NCBI RefSeq assembly: GCF_900129505.1
Contig: NZ_LT670818.1
Coordinates: 744,001 to 808,000, forward strand
Reading direction: 5' to 3'
From: Bradyrhizobium erythrophlei
GTDB lineage: Bacteria > Pseudomonadota > Alphaproteobacteria > Rhizobiales > Xanthobacteraceae
DNA length: 64,000 bases
The notes beneath the pieces were generated by a model, which made no database searches, was not told the DNA's origin, and worked only from the letters and a program-made list of their open reading frames with translations. The position numbers were made by a program, and so were the translations under genes. This document shows positions 26,549 to 35,388 of this stretch, piece by piece (positions within the stretch are counted from its first letter, which is position 1; each line of letters opens with the position of its first letter).

Positions 26549-27424
26549 CTAGCCCAGATCCCGCAGCAACGCCTCGACCGCCTTGCGCTCGTCGGGCGTC
26601 AGTGCCGGCTGGGGTGCGATGGGATCGCCGACGTCGTAGCCCTGGATCGCGAGCCCGGCCTTGATGCAGGCGGCGAGGTTGTAGCGCGCGAACGCCTCGT
26701 TCATCCGCCACAGCCGCCTCTGCAGGACAAGCGCGTCGTCCCAGCACGATGCCCGGCAGAGATTGTAGAGCTCGACGCTCTGCCGCGGAATCAAACATGC
26801 CGGGCCCGCCATCCAGCCGACGCCGCCGATCAGCATGACGGCGGCCGGGATATGCGCCGACGCCGAGAACACTTTGATGCCGTCGCCGCAACGATTCATG
26901 ATCGACAATAGCCGCCCGGTATTGGTGGAGGCGTCCTTGATGTAACCGATGCGCGGATGCGTTGCGAGCCGCGCGATGACGTCGAGCGTCAGGTCCGAGC
27001 GCTGGAAATTCGGATTGGTGTAGATCACCACGGGGATATCGACCGCATCGGCGATCGCGCGGAAGTAGGCTTCGACCTGCGCGTCCCCAAGCGGAAAATA
27101 GGCTTCCAGAATGGCGAGGATGCCGTCGGCGCCGAGCTTCTGATAGGCCTTTGCCTGAGCGACGGCATCGAGCGTCGAAGTCGAGGCGACGCCGGCCACG
27201 ACAGGCACGCGGCCCCTGGCCGCTTCGATCGTGGTCCGCACCACCTCGGCGCGTTGCGCAATGTCGAGATAGGCGAACTCGCCCGTCGACCCCAGCGGCG
27301 TCAGCCCCTGCACGCCCGACTTGATGAGATCGTCACAGAGGCGCGCCAGCACGTCGCTGCGGATGCGGCCCGACGCATCGACCGGGGAGACCAGATAGGG
27401 AAAGACGCCGTGGAAATCAGCCAT
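26549..27424 (-). CDS. DapA-family (dihydrodipicolinate synthase-like) aldolase/lyase
   Basis: 291 residues, a single TIM barrel. It has '[12 protein letters not shown]' (usually G-S-T-G-E), the catalytic-Tyr motif 'VVIYTNPNF', and the Schiff-base Lys in '[10 protein letters not shown]'. Members cleave or condense pyruvate and a carbonyl (DHDPS, N-acetylneuraminate lyase, KDG aldolase, and several uncharacterised). Dedicated lysine synthesis is unlikely because the canonical sequence around the active site differs and no lysine genes are near. CCCATCC/GGATGGG inverted halves lie 37-78 bp upstream of the start. Confidence 0.85.
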   Translation of the reverse strand: MADFHGVFPYLVSPVDASGRIRSDVLARLCDDLIKSGVQGLTPLGSTGEFAYLDIAQRAEVVRTTIEAARGRVPVVAGVASTSTLDAVAQAKAYQKLGADGILAILEAYFPLGDAQVEAYFRAIADAVDIPVVIYTNPNFQRSDLTLDVIARLATHPRIGYIKDASTNTGRLLSIMNRCGDGIKVFSASAHIPAAVMLIGGVGWMAGPACLIPRQSVELYNLCRASCWDDALVLQRRLWRMNEAFARYNLAACIKAGLAIQGYDVGDPIAPQPALTPDERKAVEALLRDLG

Positions 27425-27861
27425 GATGAGTTGCGGATATAGCGTTCATTCGATCGCCAGCCCATCCAAATATGACCAGTGCAAATGGATTTTTCGGATG
27501 GGATCAATTCATCATCAGCTCTGATTGCAGGGTCTTCCAGCGTTGCCGGCGTTTCGATCGTCGCGCGAAAATGCAAGAGATGGCAAGAAACAGGCCGGTG
27601 CGACGGGCCGCCTGGCCCCGCGCGGGCCTCGATTGTGCCTTGCTTGCGCCGCAACCGAGTCCCGATTTGGGGCACGGGGCCGGCCGGCCACAGGATCTAT
27701 GGCCATGCCGGGGGGTTAAGCCCATGAGACAAGTCATTTTTCTGCCGTACTGACTCAACATTATCCACAGGCAGTGATGTTGAGTTTATACGCGTGCTCC
27801 CGAGTAAATTCGCGGCGGGAATTTCGGTCGGAGACGAGGAAATCCAGCGGCGAGAGCGGCC
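27425..27861. other. Divergent promoter region without genes
   Basis: 437 bp between divergent genes. It contains the inverted halves CCCATCC (27461-27467) and GGATGGG (27496-27502) near the aldolase start, and a GC-poor stretch (ATTATCCACAGGCAGTGATGTTGAGTTTATA, in part) near 27760. I see no RNA gene or repeat. Frames here are short and have no recognisable content. Confidence 0.45.
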
Positions 27862-28806
27862 ATGAATACGCTTTACGATTTGCTCGGGGCCCTGCCACAC
27901 GATGACGCCGAAGGTCTGCGGAGCGCGTTCCGCAAAGCCGTCAAAGGCACCCACCCCGACCTGCGGCCTGACGATCCCGATGCGGCGCTGAAATTTCGGG
28001 AGATCGTCCGCGCTAACGAAATCCTGGGCGATCCCGAGCAGCGCATGGCTTACGACCATCTGCTCGCGCTCGCGCACCAGGAGCAGGTATCGATATCCAA
28101 GCAGGCCGTGTTTGTCAGGGTTCACAGATTTGCCTCCGGCGTGATGGCATTCGCCGGCATCTCGATCGCGACGGCCGGGGGATATCTATTGTTCATGCAC
28201 ATGTCTGCGGCATCCGTCGCTCCGCTGGACGACGCCGATGTTATAACCTACGCCTCGCACGCAATCGCCGCCGTCAGCCCGGCCGTGCTGTCGGACAGGG
28301 CCGACAACAACGCATCGTCCGCAAGGCAAGAGAACCCGGTCATTCCCGCCGAGGCGGCCGCGCCACCCGCCGCCATGCCCAGGATCAGGGCGGAGAGCGT
28401 TCCGCCAGGCAATATCGGTCCGGCTCTCGACCCCGCTGCGGCCGAGGCCAGATCGTTGCGGGCACGGAGCATGTCCGCCCTTCACCATGGCGACCTCAAC
28501 GGCGCGATCGCCGACCTCGATCAGGCGCTTCAGCTCGATCCGAGCTTCCTGCCGGCCTACATCGACCGCGGCACCATCCTCTATCGCGTGCGGAAGGTTG
28601 GCCGCGCCTTTGCCGATATCGCGGGCGCGAAACGGATCGAGGAGGCAGACCGCGCCAAATCCAGTTCCACGGGCGCAATCGGCAAGAAACCGCACGTTGA
28701 TCCCGCCACCAAGACTGCATCGGTGACCCCGCCGTCGCTGCGACGAGACGCATCGCAGAACCCGTTGCGAGAGCAAAAGGCGTATCCGCCGATTTGGGAG
28801 CGCTGA
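27862..28806 (+). CDS. Membrane-anchored J-domain protein with TPR-like C-terminus
   Basis: 314 residues. Residues 1-70 are a J-domain with H31-P32-D33 ('KGTHPDLRPDDPDAALKFREIVRANEILGDPEQRMAYD'). One hydrophobic helix (~92-113) follows, then an Ala/Pro-rich linker, and ~195-250 read as one or two TPR units ('SALHHGDLNGAIADLDQALQLDPSFLPAYIDRG'). The J-domain would sit in the cytoplasm and stimulate DnaK. It lies 264 bp upstream of the AAA ATPase gene on the same strand, so both may be proteostasis factors. Confidence 0.87.
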   Translation: MNTLYDLLGALPHDDAEGLRSAFRKAVKGTHPDLRPDDPDAALKFREIVRANEILGDPEQRMAYDHLLALAHQEQVSISKQAVFVRVHRFASGVMAFAGISIATAGGYLLFMHMSAASVAPLDDADVITYASHAIAAVSPAVLSDRADNNASSARQENPVIPAEAAAPPAAMPRIRAESVPPGNIGPALDPAAAEARSLRARSMSALHHGDLNGAIADLDQALQLDPSFLPAYIDRGTILYRVRKVGRAFADIAGAKRIEEADRAKSSSTGAIGKKPHVDPATKTASVTPPSLRRDASQNPLREQKAYPPIWER

Positions 28807-29070
28807 CGCGCAGGTCCCGCCAGGCCGGATGACGGGGTACCTCGGACCGTTCGCGGCATTACAAGGACGGCCTGCACGGTCGTCGCGATTCCCCCTGATC
28901 TGTTTGCTCCTGCTCGACCCGGCGCCGCCCAAGGACGTCTACGACGGGCGGTCCCCGCTTTCGTATCTTTCCCCGGGTTTGAGGTAGTGACATTGTTCTT
29001 CTTTTGTTCTAGGCTTCATGATTGAAAGTAAACTGCCGAAAATGACGGCTGATCTGGGGGACAGAGCACC

Positions 29071-30818
29071 ATGGGGAAGGTTCGCACCAAGGCCGGTCTT
29101 ATCCGGATCACGCTTCACAACGACAAAAACACGCCGGAGGAATTCGTCGTTGACCTTCTGTGTCTGGATTTAAGGCGGCCGTTTGCCGACGCCTTAAGGC
29201 GATCGATGCGGCCGCCAAACACAGGAAAGCCATTTGCGGGACCTATCCACGCAATATCGGCACCAAGATGTTTGAAGCCGCTCAAAAACGCATTGCGGCT
29301 TCGGGCCACCGGCTTCTCCTCACCAGCGATGAAATTGCGGACGAGAGTGAAACACCAGACAGGCAATGCAAGCTCTGTAGCGGATTTTCCAACGAGAACC
29401 TGTTCACGCTAAGAGGCGTAAGGACTCTGATTTGCATTGACTGCACAAGCGACATCACGAACGGATTTCCCGAAATCATCCGCAACAAGCAATTCGACCA
29501 TGCCTGCGACGCGTTGAACTGGCACTTCACCGGCATCCCGCGCGATCAACTGGTCGCGACCACGCGGCAATTCCCGGGTCATATGCGCGCCGATGTTCAG
29601 GTTGCCGTCGACAGGCTATTCTCAGCGTCACCGCTCCGTCTTTTCGGCATCTACGAACAGCATCGCTACGAGACGTTGACCTTTGCAGGATTAACCAGGG
29701 AAGGCAGGGATGCCTCCGCCATCGCGCCCGCGCAGTATCACGATGTCGATGTCGGCGAGGACGCGCTGGTGAAATGCCTCAACAATGGTCTTTGGCTGTG
29801 CCAGGACAAAGATCTGCGCTACGCCGTCGTCCTCTCCTCGCATCGGGAGTACGGCTACGAAGCCCGGACGCGCATCGAAATTGCAGTGCCGGTCGGCGCG
29901 GCGGGCGCGCAATTCGTGCAACGCTGTTTCGCCGAGCTGGAGGGCGCGGTCAACGCGGCGCGCTCCTATCGCGGCAAGGTTTTGTCGCTCGATAGCGACA
30001 ACGAGTATCGGGGCCGATCTAGGGGGATCATGGTCCACAAGCTGCCGCCGGTCCAGCGCGAGGACGTGATCCTGCCTGCGGCAACGATCAAGTTGCTCGA
30101 CCGCAACGTCCTGAACTTTGTCGGGAGCCGCGCGCAGTTGCGCCGGCTCGGACAATCGACCCGCAAGGGCATCCTGCTCTACGGGCCGCCCGGAACCGGC
30201 AAGACCCACACCATCCGCTATCTCGCGAGCAACCTGCCCGATCACACCACCCTGATCATTACCGCCGCCCAGATATCGATGCTTGCCCAGTACATGAGTC
30301 TTGCCCGCCTGCTGCAGCCGGCGATGGTCGTGATCGAGGATGTCGATCTCATCGCGCGAGATCGCGACGACATGGGACCGTGCGAGGAATCGATGCTCAA
30401 CGGCCTTCTCAACGAGATGGATGGACTGAAGCAGGACGCGGATATCCTGTTCGTCCTCACCACCAACCGCCCGGAGCAGCTCGAGGGCGCCTTGGCGAGC
30501 CGTCCCGGTCGTATCGACCAGGCGATCGAGGTGCCGCTTCCGGACAGCGTCGGCCGCACGAAACTCGTCCAGCTCTACGGCAGAGGTCTGCCGCTCGGCG
30601 ATGCCGTCGTGGAGGAGGCCGCGCAGCGGACGAAGGGCGTCAGCGCCGCGTTCATCAAGGAGATGATGCGACGCATCGCCCAGGCAAGCATCGCGCGAGA
30701 CGGTGGCACGACGGTCGAACCCGGTGATATCGGCGAGGCGCTCGACGACATGCTGTTCGCCGGCGGCAAGCTCAACGTCAAGCTGCTCGGCGGGGCAAAG
30801 GAAATGGCCGTCGGATGA
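29071..30818 (+). CDS. ClpS-like / ClpX-type zinc finger / AAA+ ATPase fusion, apparent frameshift
   Basis: Frame 1 from ATG 29071 (GGGGG site upstream) reads 'RITLHNDKNTPEEFVVDLL', the first half of a ClpS domain. The second half, 'AAAKHRKAICGTYPRNIGTKMFEAAQKR', continues in another frame; adding one base at 29193-29200 restores an exact-length ClpS domain and a 582-residue product. Next come C100-x2-C103-x18-C122-x2-C125, with the exact spacing of the ClpX zinc-binding domain, an unassigned middle, and an AAA module: Walker A GPPGTGKT, Walker B VVIEDVD, sensor TTNRPE, arginine fingers SRPGRID. N17 and D18 of the ClpS amino-end pocket are kept, but Asp36, Met40 and His66 equivalents are Lys, Glu and Ala. 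If the shift is real, translation may instead begin at GTG 29160, losing half the ClpS domain. Confidence 0.8.
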
Positions 30819-30902
30819 TGATCCTATCACCGACCAGCCGCGACGAAACTGTAACGCTTTCGTTCCCGAACAGCTGACGCCATGAGAAGCCGCCACAAGG
30901 AA

Positions 30903-31892
30903 TCAGACGCCCCAGCGCAGCGCCGCGGTGTGTACCGGGGCATCCCATAATGTCTTCGCCTGGCTGTCGAGCACGGAGACGGTGACGGAGACGCCGGCCA
31001 TATCGAGGGAGGTGACATAGGACCCGGTCAGGAAACGCGTCGCGGCGATTCCAGCACCGTCCAGGATCCGCCTGGCGCTGTTGACCATCAGATAGAGTTC
31101 GATCAGGGGCGTCGCGCCGAAGCCGTTGACGAGCAGCAACACCTCGCTTCCCTTGGTCGGCGCCAGATCCTTCAGGATCGCGTCGAGCAGTTCGGCGGCG
31201 ATCGCATCGGCGGAAGCCAGCGGCACCCGGCGCCGGCCGGGCTCGCCATGAATACCGACGCCCATTTCCATTTCATTGTCGGCAAGCGTGAAATTCGGTC
31301 GACCGGCCGCCGGCACGGTGCACGGCAATAGCGCCACACCCATCGAGCGGGTGCGTTGGTTGACCTCGTCGCCGAGCGTCTTGAGGGCGGCAAGCGGCAG
31401 TCCGGTCTCGGCCGCGGCGCCGACCATCTTTTCCACGATCAGCGTCCCCGCGACCCCGCGACGGCCGGTGGTCCAGGTCGATTTCTCGACCGCCACGTCG
31501 TCATTCGTCACCACGCTGGCAATCTCCCGCCCGGCCATCTCGGCGGCCATGGTGAAATTCATCACATCGCCTTCGTAGTTCTTGACGATGAAGAGCGCGC
31601 CCGCGCCGGTGTCGACGGCTTCCGCGGCCTCGATCATCTGGTCCGGCGTCGGCGAGGTGAAGACCTGGCCGGGACACGCGGCATCGAGCATGCCGAGGCC
31701 GACATAGCCCGCATGCAGCGGCTCATGTCCGGAGCCGCCGCCCGAAATCAGCGCGACCTTGCCCGGCTTCAAGGTGCGGCGGCGCACGAATTTGCGTTCG
31801 GCACCAAGCAGCAGGATATCGGCGTGCGCGGCCGCAAGGCCATCCAGACTTTCCTCGAGCACCGTATCGGTGCCGTTGATCAGCTTCTTCAT
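30903..31892 (-). CDS. dhaK: Dihydroxyacetone kinase, substrate-binding subunit DhaK
   Basis: 329 residues. H215 in 'MGVGIHGEPG' is the residue that binds dihydroxyacetone covalently; H56 ('GGGSGHEP') and D108 ('NYEGDV') complete the active site. It is the last gene of the operon that also holds DhaL, DhaM, HPr and enzyme I, so phosphate comes from PEP, not ATP. The gap to the preceding gene (about 145 bp) holds a repeat and a hairpin, unlike the overlapping junctions elsewhere in the operon. The true substrate may be another triose or tetrose ketone. Confidence 0.94.
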   Translation of the reverse strand: MKKLINGTDTVLEESLDGLAAAHADILLLGAERKFVRRRTLKPGKVALISGGGSGHEPLHAGYVGLGMLDAACPGQVFTSPTPDQMIEAAEAVDTGAGALFIVKNYEGDVMNFTMAAEMAGREIASVVTNDDVAVEKSTWTTGRRGVAGTLIVEKMVGAAAETGLPLAALKTLGDEVNQRTRSMGVALLPCTVPAAGRPNFTLADNEMEMGVGIHGEPGRRRVPLASADAIAAELLDAILKDLAPTKGSEVLLLVNGFGATPLIELYLMVNSARRILDGAGIAATRFLTGSYVTSLDMAGVSVTVSVLDSQAKTLWDAPVHTAALRWGV

Positions 31893-31938
31893 AACGTCCT
31901 CCCGCTTGTTATTATCTTGCAGTCCCGATCAAGCCGTC

Positions 31939-31988
31939 AGAGGGGGATGACTTTTCTTCGAATCGTCATCCCCTCTTTGTTTTTTGTT
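31939..31988. other. Strong hairpin upstream of dhaK, T-run on the plus strand
   Basis: AGAGGGGGATGAC (31939-31951) pairs with GTCATCCCCTCT (31965-31976) with one bulged G; on the plus strand TTGTTTTTTGTTT follows. The minus-strand operon would transcribe the hairpin without a U-tract after it, so it should not terminate dhaK transcription. It would terminate antisense transcripts, or act as a processing site. Confidence 0.5.
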
Positions 31989-31989
31989 T

Positions 31990-32038
31990 GAGCATGATCT
32001 TTTCCGAAAACCGGTGTCCACTTTTCGGGATCATGCTC
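31990..32038. repeat. 'GAGCATGATC' dispersed repeat
   Basis: GAGCATGATC ... GATCATGCTC with inner CTTTTCCGAAAA / CTTTTCGGG pairing: a well-known short repeat of Bradyrhizobium and relatives (GCATGATCTTTTCCGAAAACCGG type). Its last base abuts the stop codon of the gene at 32038. Confidence 0.85.
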
Positions 32039-32469
32039 TAGCCCACGCTCTCGGCGTAGCGCGCGAGCCGCGCGGCAAAATCGACGATGAGCTGTTCGAG
32101 CGCCCGGTTCTTCTTGTCGTCGCCGAGGTCGGGCACGGTCACCGCCAGGGTGCGCGTGCGCGCATCGCGGTGCGGAGCGCGCAGACGTCCGGGATGCGCG
32201 CGTCCATAGGCTTCGAGGAAAGCCGCGCGCTCGGCGCCGGACAGATGGCAGACTTCGAAGATGATCGCGACGTGCTTTGCCGGGATCGGCACCAGATAGG
32301 CCGGATTGGTGATCTGGGTGACGAAGGAGCGGTTCTTGCCCAGCGCCGCGGCGAGCTTCAGCCGCGTTCCGGACGGCCGGTTGTCGAGCACCCGCCGCAG
32401 GATGAGCTTGTATTCCGCGACATTGCTGTCGCCATGTCCGCTCGTGCCCTCGCCTGCATCGTCCATCAC
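32038..32469 (-). CDS. Putative helix-turn-helix regulator inside the dha operon
   Basis: 143 residues, no signal peptide. 'LKLAAALGKNRSFVTQITNPAYLVPIPAKHVAIIFEVCHLSGAERAAFLEAY' reads as an Xre-like helix-turn-helix with an extension; the remainder is basic then acidic. It overlaps the enzyme I gene by 4 bp and is followed by a repeat and dhaK, so it may control this operon. The DNA-binding call is by sequence feel only. Confidence 0.62.
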   Translation of the reverse strand: MMDDAGEGTSGHGDSNVAEYKLILRRVLDNRPSGTRLKLAAALGKNRSFVTQITNPAYLVPIPAKHVAIIFEVCHLSGAERAAFLEAYGRAHPGRLRAPHRDARTRTLAVTVPDLGDDKKNRALEQLIVDFAARLARYAESVG

Positions 32470-34091
32470 GAACCCACCCTTGCGATGGCAGCCTTGAGCC
32501 GGGCGACCGCAATCGGCGACACCGACAGCGTCGTCAGGCCGGTGGCGAGCAGCGCCGTCGTCAGGCGCGTATCGGCCCCGGCGTCGCCGCAGAGCGACAC
32601 CTCGACGCCGCGCTTGCGTCCGGCCTCGACGGTGCTGGCGATCAGCGCCAGCACCGCCGGATTGCCGGTATCGTTGAGGTCGGCGACGGCGCCGATGTCG
32701 CGCGCCGCGGCCATGGTGTACTGGGTCAGGTCGTTCGAGCCGATGGAATAGAACGCCGCATCAAAATCCTCGGCGCGGAGCGCGGCCGCCGGGACCTCGA
32801 CCATGATGCCGAGCGGCGGGCGGGCGCAGGCGACGCCTTTTGCCTTCAGGCCACCGAACTCTTCATCGAGCATGGCGGCGGCCCGATCGAGTTCCGATGG
32901 CACGGCAATCATCGGCAGCATCACCTTGAGCGCCCCGTGCACGGCCGCGCGGCACAGCGCCCGTAATTGCACGCGAAACACTTCCGGCCGCGCCAGCGAG
33001 AGGCGGATGCCGCGAAGGCCGAGAAACGGATTGCGCTCGTCGTCGACGGTCAGACCTTTGATCGGCTTGTCGCCGCCGGCATCGAGGGTACGGATCGTCA
33101 CCGGCCGTGCCTCGGCCCAGTCGAGGATGCGCCGATAGACTGCATATTGGGTATCCTCGTCCGGAAGGCCCCGCGACGCCTCGAACAGAAACTCGGTGCG
33201 CACCAGGCCGATGCCGTCGCAGATTTTGGGATCGAGGCCTGCGAGGTCTTCCGGCGCGGCGATGTTGAGCAGGACGGCGATCGGCCGACCGTCCGCCGTG
33301 TGGGCAGGCTCGGTGCGGCCGGCATCGGCCGCGGTGCGCGCGGCGTTGGCGGCCGCCACGCGGTGCTCGAACAGGCGCAGCGTTTCCGGCTCGGGGTCGA
33401 AGATCACAGTACCCGCGTCGCCGTCGACCAGCGCCAATGAAGGCGGATGTCCGTTCCACGATAACGGGCCAAGCCCGACCACCATGGGCGCCCCGCGCGT
33501 ACGCGCCAGCATCGCGACATGCGAGGAAGGCGAGCCGGCGGCCAGCGCGATGGCGCCGCCGCGCGTCCAGTCGGCGGCAAGAAAAGTGGTCGGCGAGATA
33601 TCGTCGCCGGCGACGATCGAACTGCCGGTAATCTTCGCGGGTGTATCCCCGCCGCTCAGGCGCGCCAGCACGCGGTCGCGGATATCGGCCAGATCGGCGG
33701 CGCGGGCGCGGAAATATTCATCTTCCGCGGCACGATAGCCCGAGATCTCGGCGTCGAGCGCCGAACGCCAGGCGTGGTCGGCGGCAACACCGACCGAGAT
33801 GGCGTCGTAGGCTCCCTCGGCCAGCGCATCGTCTTCCAGCATCGCGACCTGGAATTCCAGAATGTCCGCCACCTCACCCTGCATCGTCGACATCAGTTCG
33901 GCGATCTCGGCTGTCGCGGCTTCGATCGCCGCCTGCAGCGCGGCAGCTTCCTGCGCGGGATCGCCGATCGCCGTCCGTTTCGCAATCGCGGCCGTCAGCA
34001 CCGTGACCGGGCCGATAGCAAGGCCCGGGGACGCAGCACGGCCGGTGAGATGAATTTCGGTCACCGCCTTATGCCTCGCCAAAACCGTCAT
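32466..34091 (-). CDS. ptsI: PTS enzyme I (phosphoenolpyruvate-protein phosphotransferase)
   Basis: 541 residues, a complete enzyme I without fused domains. Active-site H191 lies in 'GSPSSHVAMLARTRGAP', the PEP-site Cys C501 in 'VSLCGDAG', and 'GSNDLTQYTMA' and 'GIGLVRTEFLF' belong to the PEP-binding barrel. It takes phosphate from PEP and hands it to HPr. It overlaps the HPr gene by 23 bp. Genes alongside (dhaM, dhaL, dhaK) make it the first step of a private relay for dihydroxyacetone kinase. The gene symbol is used for function; PtsI-type paralogues also serve the nitrogen PTS. Confidence 0.92.
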   Translation of the reverse strand: MTVLARHKAVTEIHLTGRAASPGLAIGPVTVLTAAIAKRTAIGDPAQEAAALQAAIEAATAEIAELMSTMQGEVADILEFQVAMLEDDALAEGAYDAISVGVAADHAWRSALDAEISGYRAAEDEYFRARAADLADIRDRVLARLSGGDTPAKITGSSIVAGDDISPTTFLAADWTRGGAIALAAGSPSSHVAMLARTRGAPMVVGLGPLSWNGHPPSLALVDGDAGTVIFDPEPETLRLFEHRVAAANAARTAADAGRTEPAHTADGRPIAVLLNIAAPEDLAGLDPKICDGIGLVRTEFLFEASRGLPDEDTQYAVYRRILDWAEARPVTIRTLDAGGDKPIKGLTVDDERNPFLGLRGIRLSLARPEVFRVQLRALCRAAVHGALKVMLPMIAVPSELDRAAAMLDEEFGGLKAKGVACARPPLGIMVEVPAAALRAEDFDAAFYSIGSNDLTQYTMAAARDIGAVADLNDTGNPAVLALIASTVEAGRKRGVEVSLCGDAGADTRLTTALLATGLTTLSVSPIAVARLKAAIARVGS

Positions 34092-34383
34092 GCACCAACG
34101 CCAGCAGGGCGGCGAGCGCCGCCTCGCCGTCCGGGCCGGTGACGCGGAAATGCAGCGTCGCGCCCTGCGGCGCTTTCACGCGCATGACCTTGACCGGGCT
34201 CTTGGCGTCGGTCCAGGGTCCGTCCGCCGCCAGCGCAAACTCGATCTTCGCCGCAAAACCCTTCGCGCATTGCGTGAGCTTGACCGAGGGCCGCGCGTGC
34301 AGACCGACCGGATTGACGAGAACCGCCGAGGCCGTCAGCGGCGCGAAAGTTTCAGCCGCGCGGCCGGCGTTGACATCATGCAT
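34069..34383 (-). CDS. HPr-family phosphocarrier
   Basis: 104 residues, slightly long for HPr because of a 15-residue leader. Phospho-site H29 lies in 'NPVGLHARPSVKLTQCAKGF', and S62 in 'DAKSPVKVMRVKAPQG' occupies the position of the regulatory serine of HPr. It carries phosphate from enzyme I to DhaM. Overlaps dhaM by 8 bp and the enzyme I gene by 23 bp. In many bacteria these three parts are fused into one DhaM protein; here they are separate genes. Confidence 0.9.
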   Translation of the reverse strand: MHDVNAGRAAETFAPLTASAVLVNPVGLHARPSVKLTQCAKGFAAKIEFALAADGPWTDAKSPVKVMRVKAPQGATLHFRVTGPDGEAALAALLALVHDGFGEA

Positions 34384-34777
34384 AGAATTCCTCCGCGCTA
34401 CGCTTGACGGCAGCGAGCGGCGAGCCGCCTGACGATTCGGTCGCAGCGATCACGGCGCCCTCGACCACCGGCGCGTTGCACACCACGACGCGCGCGCGCC
34501 GGTCTTCGGCCAGCATCTCCACTGCCATTTCTGAATTGGTCTCCGCCCCGCCAAGATCGACCAGGATCGCCACGCCGGCCGGCGACCAGGCTGTCTCGAT
34601 CGCCTCGAGGATTCCAGCAACATTCGTGCCGAGCCCTCCATCGAGGTCGCCGCCCGTCCAGGCAAGCGGCACGGCGTTGCCGACCATCTGACGCACCATG
34701 TCGGCCGCGCCCTCCGCGATCTTGGGGGAATGGGAAACGATGACGATTCCGACATTGCCGGAATTTGAATTGTTCAT
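34376..34777 (-). CDS. dhaM: DhaM, EIIA-type phosphotransferase subunit of dihydroxyacetone kinase
   Basis: 133 residues, one EIIA-man-like domain. H16 in 'IVIVSHSPKIAEGA' is the phosphorylated residue; 'DLGGAETNSEMA' and 'GTNVAGI' are family motifs. It passes phosphate from HPr to the ADP held by DhaL. It overlaps dhaL by 4 bp and the HPr gene by 8 bp, so expression is tightly coupled. Confidence 0.93.
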   Translation of the reverse strand: MNNSNSGNVGIVIVSHSPKIAEGAADMVRQMVGNAVPLAWTGGDLDGGLGTNVAGILEAIETAWSPAGVAILVDLGGAETNSEMAVEMLAEDRRARVVVCNAPVVEGAVIAATESSGGSPLAAVKRSAEEFYA

Positions 34778-35388
34778 GTATTTGCCTCGAATTCCAGTAT
34801 CGCAACTGCCGCGGCGATCAGCAGAGACGCCGAGCGCGAGCCCGGGTCCATGTGACCGATCGAACGTTCGCCGAGAAAGGATGCGCGGCCGCGGATCGCG
34901 AGCATCGGCGTGGTGCGATCGGCGGCAAGCGCTGCCTCCGCCGCGATCGCCCTGGCATCGCCGCCATCGGCCAATACCGCTTGTACCGGCACCAACACAT
35001 CAAGCAAAGTCTTCTGCCCCGCATCCGAGCGTCCGCGCGCCTTGACGGCGTTGATCGCCTTGTCCGTGGCCGCGACGAGATCGGCGCGCGAAGGCTGCTC
35101 CGGAAGCGCCTTGCCCAGTTCCATGAAAAACGTGCCGACCAGCGGACCGGAGGCGCCGCCGACCTTCATCACCAGCGTCATTCCGATCGCCTTCAGCATT
35201 TCCGGCAGCGACTTGTCCGCAAGGCCGGGCAGCGTCGCCAGCACCGCCTCGAAGCCGCGCTTCATGTTCAGCCCGTGATCGCCGTCGCCGATCGCCTGGT
35301 CGAGGCTGGTCAGCTCATCCGCGTGCTCGATCATCGCCGCCGCCAGCGCCCGCACCAGGTTTTCTTTTGCTGCCCGATGGAGTGTCAT
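34774..35388 (-). CDS. dhaL: Dihydroxyacetone kinase, nucleotide-binding subunit DhaL
   Basis: 204 residues. The Mg-ADP site 'DQAIGDGDHGLNM' has D30, D35, D37 and H38, and 'VGGASGPLVGTFF' and 'GRASFLGERSIGHMDPGSRSA' are the other nucleotide loops. In the PTS-type kinase ADP stays bound and is re-phosphorylated by DhaM. The gene overlaps the ABC ATPase gene by 4 bp, which joins the kinase directly to the transporter operon. Confidence 0.94.
   Translation of the reverse strand: MTLHRAAKENLVRALAAAMIEHADELTSLDQAIGDGDHGLNMKRGFEAVLATLPGLADKSLPEMLKAIGMTLVMKVGGASGPLVGTFFMELGKALPEQPSRADLVAATDKAINAVKARGRSDAGQKTLLDVLVPVQAVLADGGDARAIAAEAALAADRTTPMLAIRGRASFLGERSIGHMDPGSRSASLLIAAAVAILEFEANT

Noticed and set aside
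29166..29176. TTTAAGG as a programmed -1 frameshift site in the AAA gene
   Set aside because: It lacks the AAA or TTT second slippery triplet and no downstream pseudoknot is obvious; the ClpS alignment prefers a shift near 29195.
31939..31988. Intrinsic terminator for the operon upstream of dhaK
   Set aside because: The T-run is on the plus strand; the minus-strand transcript would meet the hairpin without a U-tract.
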